From positions 1-5,588 of the forward strand of contig CALGZO010000272.1 of assembly GCA_937934465.1 (NCBI GenBank): a stretch of 5,588 bases of DNA. The letters are read 5' to 3'. The notes below the pieces were generated by a model that was not told where the DNA came from, ran no database searches, and worked only from the letters and a program-made list of their open reading frames with translations. Shown here in pieces: positions 1-4,478 of the stretch. Both the position numbers and the translations under genes were made by a program. Every line of letters starts with the position of its first letter. Position 1 is the stretch's first letter. The stretch is from an uncultured Fimbriimonadales bacterium. GTDB lineage: Bacteria; Armatimonadota; Fimbriimonadia; Fimbriimonadales; GBS-DC.

Positions 1-1
1 G

Positions 2-250
2 GTGATTGAGATTGCCAGCACCTCCCTGCCGCGCGACCGCACTCTGAAACTGCGCCTCTATGCCCAAGCCAACATCCCAGAATATTGGATTGTGAACCTC
101 GCCGAGCGACGCTTGGAAGTCTATCGCGAACCTGCTCACGCACACTATAAGTCGCTGCGCTACTACACGCTGGACGAGACCATTTGCCCCCTCTTTGAGC
201 CTGAGTGGCAAATCCCCGTCCGCGAACTGTTCGGCGGCGCAGAGCGATGA
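2..250 (+). CDS. Uma2-family (PD-(D/E)XK nuclease fold) protein, 3' fragment
   Basis: This is the C-terminal part of a gene cut by the left edge of the window. The GTG at base 2 is most likely an internal valine, because family members carry about 90-110 more residues before this point. The fragment starts in the strand that holds the catalytic Glu (VIEIAS, Glu at fragment residue 3). It continues through the hallmark segment with Lys16, Tyr20-Ala21 and IPEYWIVN at 25-32, followed by the LEVYR strand and a tail that family members use to end in a hydrophobic strand. Uma2 proteins have a restriction-endonuclease-like fold and occur in many copies in Cyanobacteria, Chloroflexota and Armatimonadota; their substrate in vivo is poorly known. 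The usual Gly before Ile in the G-I/V-x-EYW motif is Asn here (Asn24). It ends 85 bases before the next gene and is probably not functionally tied to it. Family assignment is confident; activity is not shown. Confidence 0.88.
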   Translation: MIEIASTSLPRDRTLKLRLYAQANIPEYWIVNLAERRLEVYREPAHAHYKSLRYYTLDETICPLFEPEWQIPVRELFGGAER

Positions 251-335
251 TGATACGCATCCCCAATTCGGGGTACACTTACAAGCGGCGCGGGAAGAGA
301 CCTACCCCCCTGACCGCGAAAGGGTTGTGATAGCG

Positions 336-1370
336 ATGGAGACGCAGGCGCGTACAGGCGATTGGCGCATCACGACGCTGGGGACGGCGATTCTGCAATC
401 GCGGTTCCGCACGCTCAACCGCCCCGCGACGCCATTTGAACTGATGGACGACGCGGTGAGCTACTATCGCGAGAACTTCAAGACGCTGTTCCGCATCTCG
501 CTGTGGACCTACCTTATCCCGATTATCTTCTCCCTGCTCCTGCTGGCGCCGATACTCTACTTCGACGCGACCTCGTCCCAGATGTCGTTGGGTTCCATAA
601 TAGTCGAGTATCTGGGGTTGCTCTTGCTCCTGCCGTACTTGGCGGTGGCGCCTCTGGTGCAGGCGGCGTTCACCACGCTGGCGTTCCGCAAGTTAGCGCA
701 GGGTGAGTCCGTCACGCTCCGCTCGCTCTGGGAGACGCTCAAGCCTCGCTTCTGGCAACTGATAGCCAATCAGTTGTTGGCAGCGATGGCGCTGGGTGGG
801 ATTTTCTTGATACTCGGCTTCGCCGCCTTCGTGATGATTCTGAGCATATCCTTAGCTACCACATCCATTATGGCGTCTACTCCCACACTGGGGATTGCGC
901 TGTTCGTGGTGACAACGATTGCGATTGCCATATTTTTTCTTGTAATCGCCGCGATGGCGACCGTCTGGTTCATCATCCTGCCGCAGATTATTGTGCTGGA
1001 GACCAACACCGACCCCCTCACTGCCTTCTCACGCGCCTTTGAGCTGATACGCCCCCACTTCAAGCACGCTGTGCTGAGCTGCCTCGCCTTCTGGGGCGTG
1101 CAGGCGATATTCCTGCTGTCGGTTCAGTTCTTGGCAGCGCTGATTTTGGGGATATTGGTAGGCGTTATCGCCATCTATTCCGATATTGAGCAGGCGCTCT
1201 CGCGCTGGTGGCTTTCCCTCAATCAGCTGTACGAATCGATGAGTTATGTGGCATATATGTTTGTGATGCCCGCGATGTATATGACCAGCATTTTATTCTA
1301 CTTTGACTTGCGCTACCGTTCGGAGGGGCTGGACATCTATGAGGCGTTGCGGGTGGATGCGGGGGATTAG
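336..1370 (+). CDS. Six-helix membrane protein, DUF4013 / GPDPase membrane-domain type
   Basis: A 344-residue integral membrane protein. A short soluble N-terminus carries DAVSYYRENFKTLF (39-52), which leads into about six hydrophobic segments near 51-76, 87-115, 141-175, 183-218, 246-283 and 303-322. Between them are the family's usual landmarks: LRSLWETLKPRFW (128-140), LPQIIVLE (215-222) followed by AFSRAFELIRPHF (230-242), and a C-terminal YFDLRYRSEGLDI (322-334). These resemble the YciC / DUF4013 / membrane domain of glycerophosphoryl diester phosphodiesterase group; no catalytic phosphodiesterase domain is present, so no enzyme activity is implied. The role is unknown and may be scaffolding in the membrane complex encoded by the operon. 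ATG at 336 is chosen because AAAGGG lies 11 bases upstream; GTG at 327 and an ATG at 195 inside the Uma2 gene are in frame but less likely. The stop overlaps the following gene. Confidence 0.8.
   Translation: METQARTGDWRITTLGTAILQSRFRTLNRPATPFELMDDAVSYYRENFKTLFRISLWTYLIPIIFSLLLLAPILYFDATSSQMSLGSIIVEYLGLLLLLPYLAVAPLVQAAFTTLAFRKLAQGESVTLRSLWETLKPRFWQLIANQLLAAMALGGIFLILGFAAFVMILSISLATTSIMASTPTLGIALFVVTTIAIAIFFLVIAAMATVWFIILPQIIVLETNTDPLTAFSRAFELIRPHFKHAVLSCLAFWGVQAIFLLSVQFLAALILGILVGVIAIYSDIEQALSRWWLSLNQLYESMSYVAYMFVMPAMYMTSILFYFDLRYRSEGLDIYEALRVDAGD
1322..1328 (+). promoter_or_regulatory. Ribosome binding site for the DUF4129 gene
   Basis: GGAGGGG lies inside the end of the preceding membrane-protein gene, 10 bases before ATG 1339. 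The later in-frame ATG at 1357 has only a weak GAGG at 1341-1344. This site therefore favours 1339 as the start, giving a 32-base overlap and probable translational coupling. Confidence 0.5.
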
Positions 1371-2349
1371 GTGGGTACTCGCGCTCTTGCTCTGTTGGCA
1401 GGTGTGTGCGGCGTCGCCGTCGGACGCCCTGCAGCAGGTGGAGCGTGCGCTGCAATCGGCGCAGCAGGCGAAGCCATCCGACCGTAAAGTTTTGCTGCAG
1501 CAGGCGGAGCGCGCCCTCGCCTCGTTGCCCCATGCTGCGCAGGAGCCGCTGAAGACGCTTATTGCAAACGAGCAGATAGCCGACGCCCTGCGCACAGCCC
1601 GCGCCTACCGAGCGACTCTTCAAACCTCGCCTAATCCGACAGCCCATCCCTCGCAAGTGAAAGCGCAGCTGGAGGCGATTTTCGCTGAACCCGACATGCA
1701 GATACCGCCCAAGTCGCTGGGCGAGCGATTGAACGAGGCGTTCGTGAACATGTTCAGCGCGCTCATGCGCTGGCTGCAACGGCTCTTCGGCGGGGTTGGG
1801 GGGAGCGCGCTGACAGGGTTCGCGCCGTTCCTTCAGGGCGTGGTGATAGTGGCGTTGGTGCTGACGCTTGCGCTCGCGGCGTCGTATGTTCTGGGGCGTA
1901 TCCGTTGGGGACGCCGCGCGCCGTTGTCGCCGCCTTCGTTAGAGGGCGCGTTTCAAGACGCCCGTACGATGACCGCGCTGGAGTGGCGCGAGTTAGCGCG
2001 TCGGCTGGCGAGCGAACAGCAGTTGCCGCTTGCCCTGCGCGCCTACTATCTGGGGCTGCTGCGCCTGCTGCACGAGGCGCGCCTGCTGGACTACGACCCC
2101 GCGCTCACGAACTGGGAGCATTTGCAGCGTCTGCGTCTGCCTCCCACGCCCCTTCTTATGCCGTCTACTGCTCCTATGCCCGACCTTGAGCTGCGTCAGG
2201 AGGCGTATCGCCTGCTGCGCCCGCTGACCCTGCAGTTCGACGCGGTCTGGTACGGCGGCGCGACGCCCCCAGAAAACGCGCTGCACGCCTGCGAAACGGC
2301 GTTCGAGACGCTCCTGAAGAGGGTGCAACCCCATGCAGTTCCTGCGTGA
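1339..2349 (+). CDS. DUF4129 domain membrane protein
   Basis: A 336-residue protein in three parts. A basic N-terminus and hydrophobic stretch (GIRWVLALLLCWQVCAA, about 8-24) form a probable signal peptide or signal anchor. Next comes a helical, Gln/Ala-rich region (about 26-150) that should lie outside the membrane. A transmembrane helix at about 162-185 is followed by basic residues (RIRWGRR), so the C-terminus faces the cytoplasm. The C-terminal domain (about 203-330) matches DUF4129: helical LALRAYYLGLLRLLHEARLLDYD near 231-253, TNWEHLQRL shortly after, and the signature FDAVWYGG at 300-307. In many bacteria DUF4129 is fused to a transglutaminase (TgpA type) or sits alone beside DUF4350, MoxR and DUF58 genes; here there is no transglutaminase Cys-His-Asp module. 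Function is unknown. An alternative start at ATG 1357 would remove six residues. It overlaps the DUF4350 gene by 17 bases. Confidence 0.82.
   Translation: MRRCGWMRGIRWVLALLLCWQVCAASPSDALQQVERALQSAQQAKPSDRKVLLQQAERALASLPHAAQEPLKTLIANEQIADALRTARAYRATLQTSPNPTAHPSQVKAQLEAIFAEPDMQIPPKSLGERLNEAFVNMFSALMRWLQRLFGGVGGSALTGFAPFLQGVVIVALVLTLALAASYVLGRIRWGRRAPLSPPSLEGAFQDARTMTALEWRELARRLASEQQLPLALRAYYLGLLRLLHEARLLDYDPALTNWEHLQRLRLPPTPLLMPSTAPMPDLELRQEAYRLLRPLTLQFDAVWYGGATPPENALHACETAFETLLKRVQPHAVPA
2316..2323 (+). promoter_or_regulatory. Ribosome binding site for the DUF4350 gene
   Basis: GAAGAGGG sits within the end of the DUF4129 gene, 9 bases before ATG 2333. It supports that start and coupled translation of the two genes. 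Confidence 0.5.
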
Positions 2350-3517
2350 GCGATTGGGCTTGATTGCGCTTGCAAGCGTCGTGGCGATACTGCTGCTCTA
2401 CTCGCTGCGCTTGGCGAACGAGGCGCGCGACCCACGCTATGCGCCTCTACCCCTGAGCTATAGCCAGCATCGGCTGGGCGCAAAGGGCTTGGCGCGACTG
2501 CTGGAGCGCAACGGCTACGAGGTGCGCTCGCTCAAACGCACTTTCCGCCATCTGCCCAAAGACGCAGACCTGCTCATCATCTTTCCGCCGCCGTTCACCT
2601 TCACGACGCCGAGCAGCCTCTACACCGAGCAGGACGCCGAGTATTTAGACCAGTGGCTTCAAGACGGCGGTCGGGCGATACTGCTCAGCGGCGACGCACG
2701 ATTGCCTGAAAGCCTGCGCGAAGACGCCTTACGCCGACTGCCGATTGCGCCGTTCCCTGCCGAGCGTTTTTTGGAGGCGCACCCTGCAGTGCCTGCGCCG
2801 TGGCTGGAGGGCGTCCGCACAGTGCGCATGGGCGATCAGCGCGTCAGCCTCTCGCCGCGCGAGACGCGCTGGGTTCCCCTACTCCACACAGGCGGCGTTG
2901 TGAAAGGCGCGCTGTGGTACTACGGCGAGGGCGTCGTGTTCGAGTGCGCCGACTGGCAGTGGCTCGCCAACGAGCATCTGCGCGACGCCGATAACGGCGC
3001 GTTTATCTTGGCGGTCGTGCGCAAACTTGTGCCTAACGGCGGCGTCATCTACTTCGACGACGCAGGTCAGGGCGACTTGACGCAGACGCGGGAGGCGCGT
3101 GGCTTCTGGAGCATTGCCCCTGCAGGCGTGCGGATTGCGTTCGCGCATCTGATGTTGCTCACGATTATTGTGATGTACTCGGTGGGTAAGCGTTTCGGGC
3201 TGCCGCGCTACACGCCGCCGCGCGCGCCTGCGCTCAGCGAGTATGTGGACGCGCTCGCGGGCGTCTACGAACGCGCGGGGTCGGCGCAGCCTGCCCTCGA
3301 AACGGTTCTGGACGATATACGCCGACGCCTGTGCCGACGGCTCGGACTGCCTGCCGGAGCGACCTTACTGCAGCTTATCCAATCCCTGCCTGCCGACTCG
3401 CCGCTACGCGACGCGCTCGCTCAAGCCCACCAAGCCGTGCAAAATCCGAACCTCGCCCCCGAAGCCGCCGTGCGCCTGCTGCAACAATTGGAATCCTTGA
3501 TTGAGTATATTAATTGA
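2333..3517 (+). CDS. DUF4350 domain membrane protein
   Basis: A 394-residue protein with a transmembrane helix at each end of an extracytoplasmic domain. Helix 1 covers about 9-26. The following domain has the DUF4350 pattern: YSQHRLGAKGLARLLERNGYEV (43-64, the 'act on the whole line, then the hard step' helix), the strand DLLIIFPPP (79-87), LDQWLQDGGRAILLSG (105-120), and later YYGEGVVFECADWQWLANEHL (196-216) with DADNGAF just after. This is a Rossmann-like, glutamine-amidotransferase-related fold with no obvious catalytic triad. Helix 2 is about 267-288. The cytoplasmic tail carries KRFGLPR (289-295), SEYVDALAGVYERAG and a helical C-terminus, as is usual for the family. DUF4350 proteins commonly neighbour DUF4129, MoxR and DUF58 genes, and some have been linked to membrane or exopolymer functions, but the molecular role is not known. 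The gene is complete and overlaps the DUF4129 gene by 17 bases. Confidence 0.85.
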   Translation: MQFLRERLGLIALASVVAILLLYSLRLANEARDPRYAPLPLSYSQHRLGAKGLARLLERNGYEVRSLKRTFRHLPKDADLLIIFPPPFTFTTPSSLYTEQDAEYLDQWLQDGGRAILLSGDARLPESLREDALRRLPIAPFPAERFLEAHPAVPAPWLEGVRTVRMGDQRVSLSPRETRWVPLLHTGGVVKGALWYYGEGVVFECADWQWLANEHLRDADNGAFILAVVRKLVPNGGVIYFDDAGQGDLTQTREARGFWSIAPAGVRIAFAHLMLLTIIVMYSVGKRFGLPRYTPPRAPALSEYVDALAGVYERAGSAQPALETVLDDIRRRLCRRLGLPAGATLLQLIQSLPADSPLRDALAQAHQAVQNPNLAPEAAVRLLQQLESLIEYIN

Positions 3518-3531
3518 GCGAAATCTGAGGC

Positions 3532-3948
3532 ATGACTTGGCTACAACGCATTCTGCTGTGGATGTGGGCAGGGGTCGCTGTGCTGTTGCTGGTCAGCGGC
3601 TCGGTGGAGCTGTGGCTACTCACTGAGGGCGCGGTGCGCAAGCCGCACAACAGTCGGCTCTTCATCGCGCTCTTCTTCGCGTTAGGCGTAGCGACTACCG
3701 CCGCGGTAATCGGCGCATGGCGCGGGCGAGCCGACGCCTTCAGCGCGCTGCAAGCACTGGGGCTAATCGCCATGTTTCCTGGGCTATTGTGGGCGCTGGA
3801 AGTCATACTCACGCTTGCAGCGTTCCTCACAGCGGAGGTGCGCAACTGGAAGTGGACGGAGGGTTTACCCCAAGCGTTGCTCTCAACCGCGTTCGGATGG
3901 GTGACTTTCCTCGCGTTCCGCGCTCCCAAAACGCCTCCAACGCGATAG
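3532..3948 (+). CDS. Small multi-pass membrane protein, unknown family
   Basis: I do not recognise this 138-residue protein. It has four hydrophobic segments: about 7-30, 42-63, 70-99 and 111-129. A conserved-looking basic and Trp-containing loop (VRNWKWTEG, 103-111) precedes the last one, and the short tail is Pro/Lys-rich (RAPKTPPTR). It begins 14 bases after the DUF4350 stop and on the same strand, so it is most likely the last gene of the operon and may be a subunit of the same membrane assembly. The start ATG at 3532 has GAGG at 3527-3530, only one base away, which is too close to be a good ribosome site; translation may depend on reinitiation after DUF4350. The next in-frame ATG (3562) would cut into the first helix, so 3532 is preferred. 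Codon use is like its neighbours. No convincing terminator with a T-run follows. Confidence 0.72.
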   Translation: MTWLQRILLWMWAGVAVLLLVSGSVELWLLTEGAVRKPHNSRLFIALFFALGVATTAAVIGAWRGRADAFSALQALGLIAMFPGLLWALEVILTLAAFLTAEVRNWKWTEGLPQALLSTAFGWVTFLAFRAPKTPPTR

Positions 3949-3949
3949 A

Positions 3950-4060
3950 GATGGCGTTGCGCTGGGACACAAGGCTGAGCGCGAGGACGGTATGGTCTTG
4001 TCGCAAGCGTTTGAGACTTTGGCGCCCAGTGTTGGCAGGCGCGCCCGTGCGCACAGCTAA
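3950..4060 (+). pseudogene. Possible coding remnant in the intergenic region
   Basis: One frame stays open for 36 codons to TAA at 4058 and reads like protein (GHKAEREDGMVLSQAFETLA). Its first codon positions are strongly G-biased, as in real genes. There is no plausible start codon with a ribosome site, and the frame runs back into the end of the preceding gene. After about base 4026 the neighbouring frame looks better (PVLAGAPVRTA), as if one C had been added in the CCC at 4024-4026. I infer a decayed gene fragment or part of a dispersed repeat; it could equally be chance. No family is recognised. Confidence 0.2.
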
Positions 4061-4100
4061 CTTGTCTCGCTTATGCCTTTGAGTCCCACCCACGCCTTCC

Positions 4101-4128
4101 TGTCCTGCCGAGCGCAGCGAAGCTTCTC
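4101..4128 (+). repeat. Degenerate copy of a dispersed GAGCGCAGCGAAG-type motif
   Basis: The segment contains GAGCGCAGCGAAG within a TGTCCTGC...CTTCTC frame. It resembles the widespread intergenic motif of the form TGTCAT-CTGAGCGCAGCGAAG-ATCTC seen across many bacterial phyla. The likeness is recalled, and only this one copy lies in the window, so the call as a repeat cannot be tested here. The role of that motif is unknown. Confidence 0.35.
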
Positions 4129-4143
4129 AACCCCTGATATAGC

Positions 4144-4193
4144 CGATTTTCCGCCCCCACCCCACCGAACCCCTGAGGGTGTTCGGAAAATCG
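4144..4193. repeat. Inverted repeat with perfect 10-base arms
   Basis: CGATTTTCCG (4144-4153) and its exact reverse complement CGGAAAATCG (4184-4193) enclose 30 bases. Within the interval a competing hairpin can form: CCGAAC/GTTCGG (4165-4170 with 4181-4186), then CCC/GGG around a TGA loop with one bulged T. No T-run follows, so it is not a standard terminator for the upstream operon. The right arm is also part of the putative left terminal repeat of the element at 4175-4384. Confidence 0.65.
4165..4174 (+). repeat. Left copy of a 10-base direct repeat (CCGAACCCCT)
   Basis: Identical to the copy at 4385-4394. The two copies flank a 210-base interval whose ends are inverted repeats of each other. 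This is the arrangement of a target-site duplication, but both copies are also preceded by GATTTTC (4145-4151 and 4369-4375), so they may instead belong to a longer degenerate direct repeat. Confidence 0.6.
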
Positions 4194-4228
4194 TCTTGAC
4201 AGAATGCCCATCCCTGGAACGCAGGTGC

Positions 4229-4256
4229 GCCCCTACGCCAATAACCAAGTAGGGGC
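4229..4256. repeat. GCCCCTAC / GTAGGGGC inverted repeat
   Basis: Perfect 8-base arms at 4229-4236 and 4249-4256 enclose a 12-base loop (GCCAATAACCAA). The arms together with the preceding CAGGTGC resemble a dispersed palindromic element with a GTAGGGGC...GCCCCTAC form that I recall from several bacterial phyla. In RNA this would be a stable hairpin. There is no T-run after it. Confidence 0.55.
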
Positions 4257-4260
4257 ATGT

Positions 4261-4351
4261 ACCCCCTCCTTTAGGTTCCCCCTGCAAGCAGGGGGAACCA
4301 ATTGAGAAAAATCGGTTCCCCCTTGAAAAGGGGGAACCTGCAGGAGGGGGT
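4261..4351. repeat. 91-base nested palindrome made of two tandem hairpins
   Basis: Hairpin A (4274-4299) has perfect 12-base arms, GGTTCCCCCTGC and its complement, around AA. Hairpin B (4314-4338) has perfect 11-base arms, GGTTCCCCCTT and its complement, around GAA. The two are 14 bases apart. They can also refold as one long stem: ACCCCCTCCT (4261-4270) pairs with AGGAGGGGGT (4342-4351), and AGGTTCCCCCT (4273-4283) pairs with AGGGGGAACCT (4329-4339), with a 2x2 internal loop between them. Two near-identical hairpins in tandem inside a larger palindrome are typical of REP/BIME-like or MITE-derived elements. No T-run follows either hairpin, so intrinsic termination is unlikely, though they could block read-through from the upstream operon. 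Confidence 0.85.
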
Positions 4352-4384
4352 TCTCCATACAACAGGCGGATTTTCGAACAGCCT

Positions 4385-4394
4385 CCGAACCCCT
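4385..4394 (+). repeat. Right copy of the 10-base direct repeat
   Basis: CCGAACCCCT, identical to 4165-4174. Its last T is the first base of the TTGACA box of the promoter. Confidence 0.6.
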
Positions 4395-4423
4395 TGACAA
4401 ACGCCCCAGAAATGGGGTATAAT
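4394..4423 (+). promoter_or_regulatory. Consensus sigma70-type promoter for the secreted protein gene
   Basis: TTGACA (4394-4399) and TATAAT (4418-4423) both match the consensus perfectly and are separated by 18 bases. Transcription should begin near 4430, giving a leader of about 49 bases before ATG 4479. There is no TG extension before the -10 box. The spacer is almost filled by a perfect dyad, CCCCA-GAAA-TGGGG (4404-4417), which may be an operator or chance. In the early leader GCCAG (4428-4432) can pair with CTGGC (4444-4448). Confidence 0.88.
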
Positions 4424-4462
4424 GTGCGCCAGCCGAGCTTCACCTGGCTCATAAACCAAGAT

Positions 4463-4467
4463 GGGAG
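4463..4467 (+). promoter_or_regulatory. Ribosome binding site deciding start 4479
   Basis: GGGAG lies 11 bases before ATG 4479. The in-frame ATG at 4461 overlaps this site and has no purine-rich site of its own, so 4479 is the better start. It also gives a cleaner signal peptide beginning MRRYSM. Confidence 0.55.
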
Positions 4468-4478
4468 ATTCTAAAGCA

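Larger units (their letters stand above)
4175..4384. mobile_element. Candidate MITE-like non-coding element, 210 bases
   Basis: The left end reads AGGGTGTTCGGAAAATC (4176-4192) and the reverse complement of the right end reads AGGCTGTTCGAAAATC (4369-4384). These agree except for one substitution and one extra G, so they look like terminal inverted repeats of 16-17 bases. The interval is flanked by the 10-base direct repeat CCGAACCCCT. It holds no credible gene; the open frames across it only read through palindromes. The interior carries the hairpins at 4229-4256 and 4261-4351. I infer a miniature inverted-repeat element or a remnant of an insertion sequence, and cannot name a transposase family. 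The alternative is a chance assembly of unrelated palindromic elements. Confidence 0.4.
3949..4478. other. 530-base intergenic region, overview
   Basis: No credible complete gene is present. From the left it holds a possible coding remnant (3950-4060), two short palindromes (GGCGCGCC at 4038 and GTGCGCAC at 4047), the dispersed-motif copy (4101-4128), the repeat-rich segment (4144-4394), and the promoter and leader of the secreted protein gene. No intrinsic terminator for the upstream operon can be identified: the hairpins present lack T-runs. Confidence 0.8.

Noticed and set aside
251..335. Possible promoter for the operon (TACACT at 274-279) and a CCCC/GGGG mini-hairpin at 261-273
   Set aside because: No credible -35 box lies 16-18 bases upstream and the hairpin has only four pairs and no T-run, so neither a promoter nor a terminator can be supported.
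1219..1779. 186-codon open frame on the minus strand across the DUF4013-like and DUF4129 genes
   Set aside because: It lies opposite two well-supported overlapping genes, has Arg/Leu-rich low-complexity composition typical of antisense frames in GC-rich DNA and shows no recognisable domain.
3510..3929. 139-codon minus-strand frame opposite the small membrane protein gene
   Set aside because: The plus-strand frame has clear transmembrane segments and operon position; the antisense product is Ala/Ser/Asn-rich with no domain and no upstream ribosome site.
3930..3959. Hairpin at the end of the small membrane protein gene as a terminator
   Set aside because: Arms are only six bases (CAACGC/GCGTTG or AACGCC/GGCGTT), they overlap the stop codon and no T-run follows.
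4196..4201. Second TTGACA box inside the repeat element
   Set aside because: No acceptable -10 box occurs 16-19 bases downstream; the sequence there is GGAACGCAGG.
4057..4452. Minus-strand frame of 131 codons over the intergenic repeats
   Set aside because: It simply reads through the palindromes (runs such as GNRFF and GSPCLQGEPKGG come from the GGTTCCCCC arms) and has no coding signature.
4461..4478. Upstream ATG 4461 as the start of the secreted protein
   Set aside because: It overlaps the GGGAG site that serves ATG 4479 and would add six residues before the signal peptide without a ribosome site of its own.
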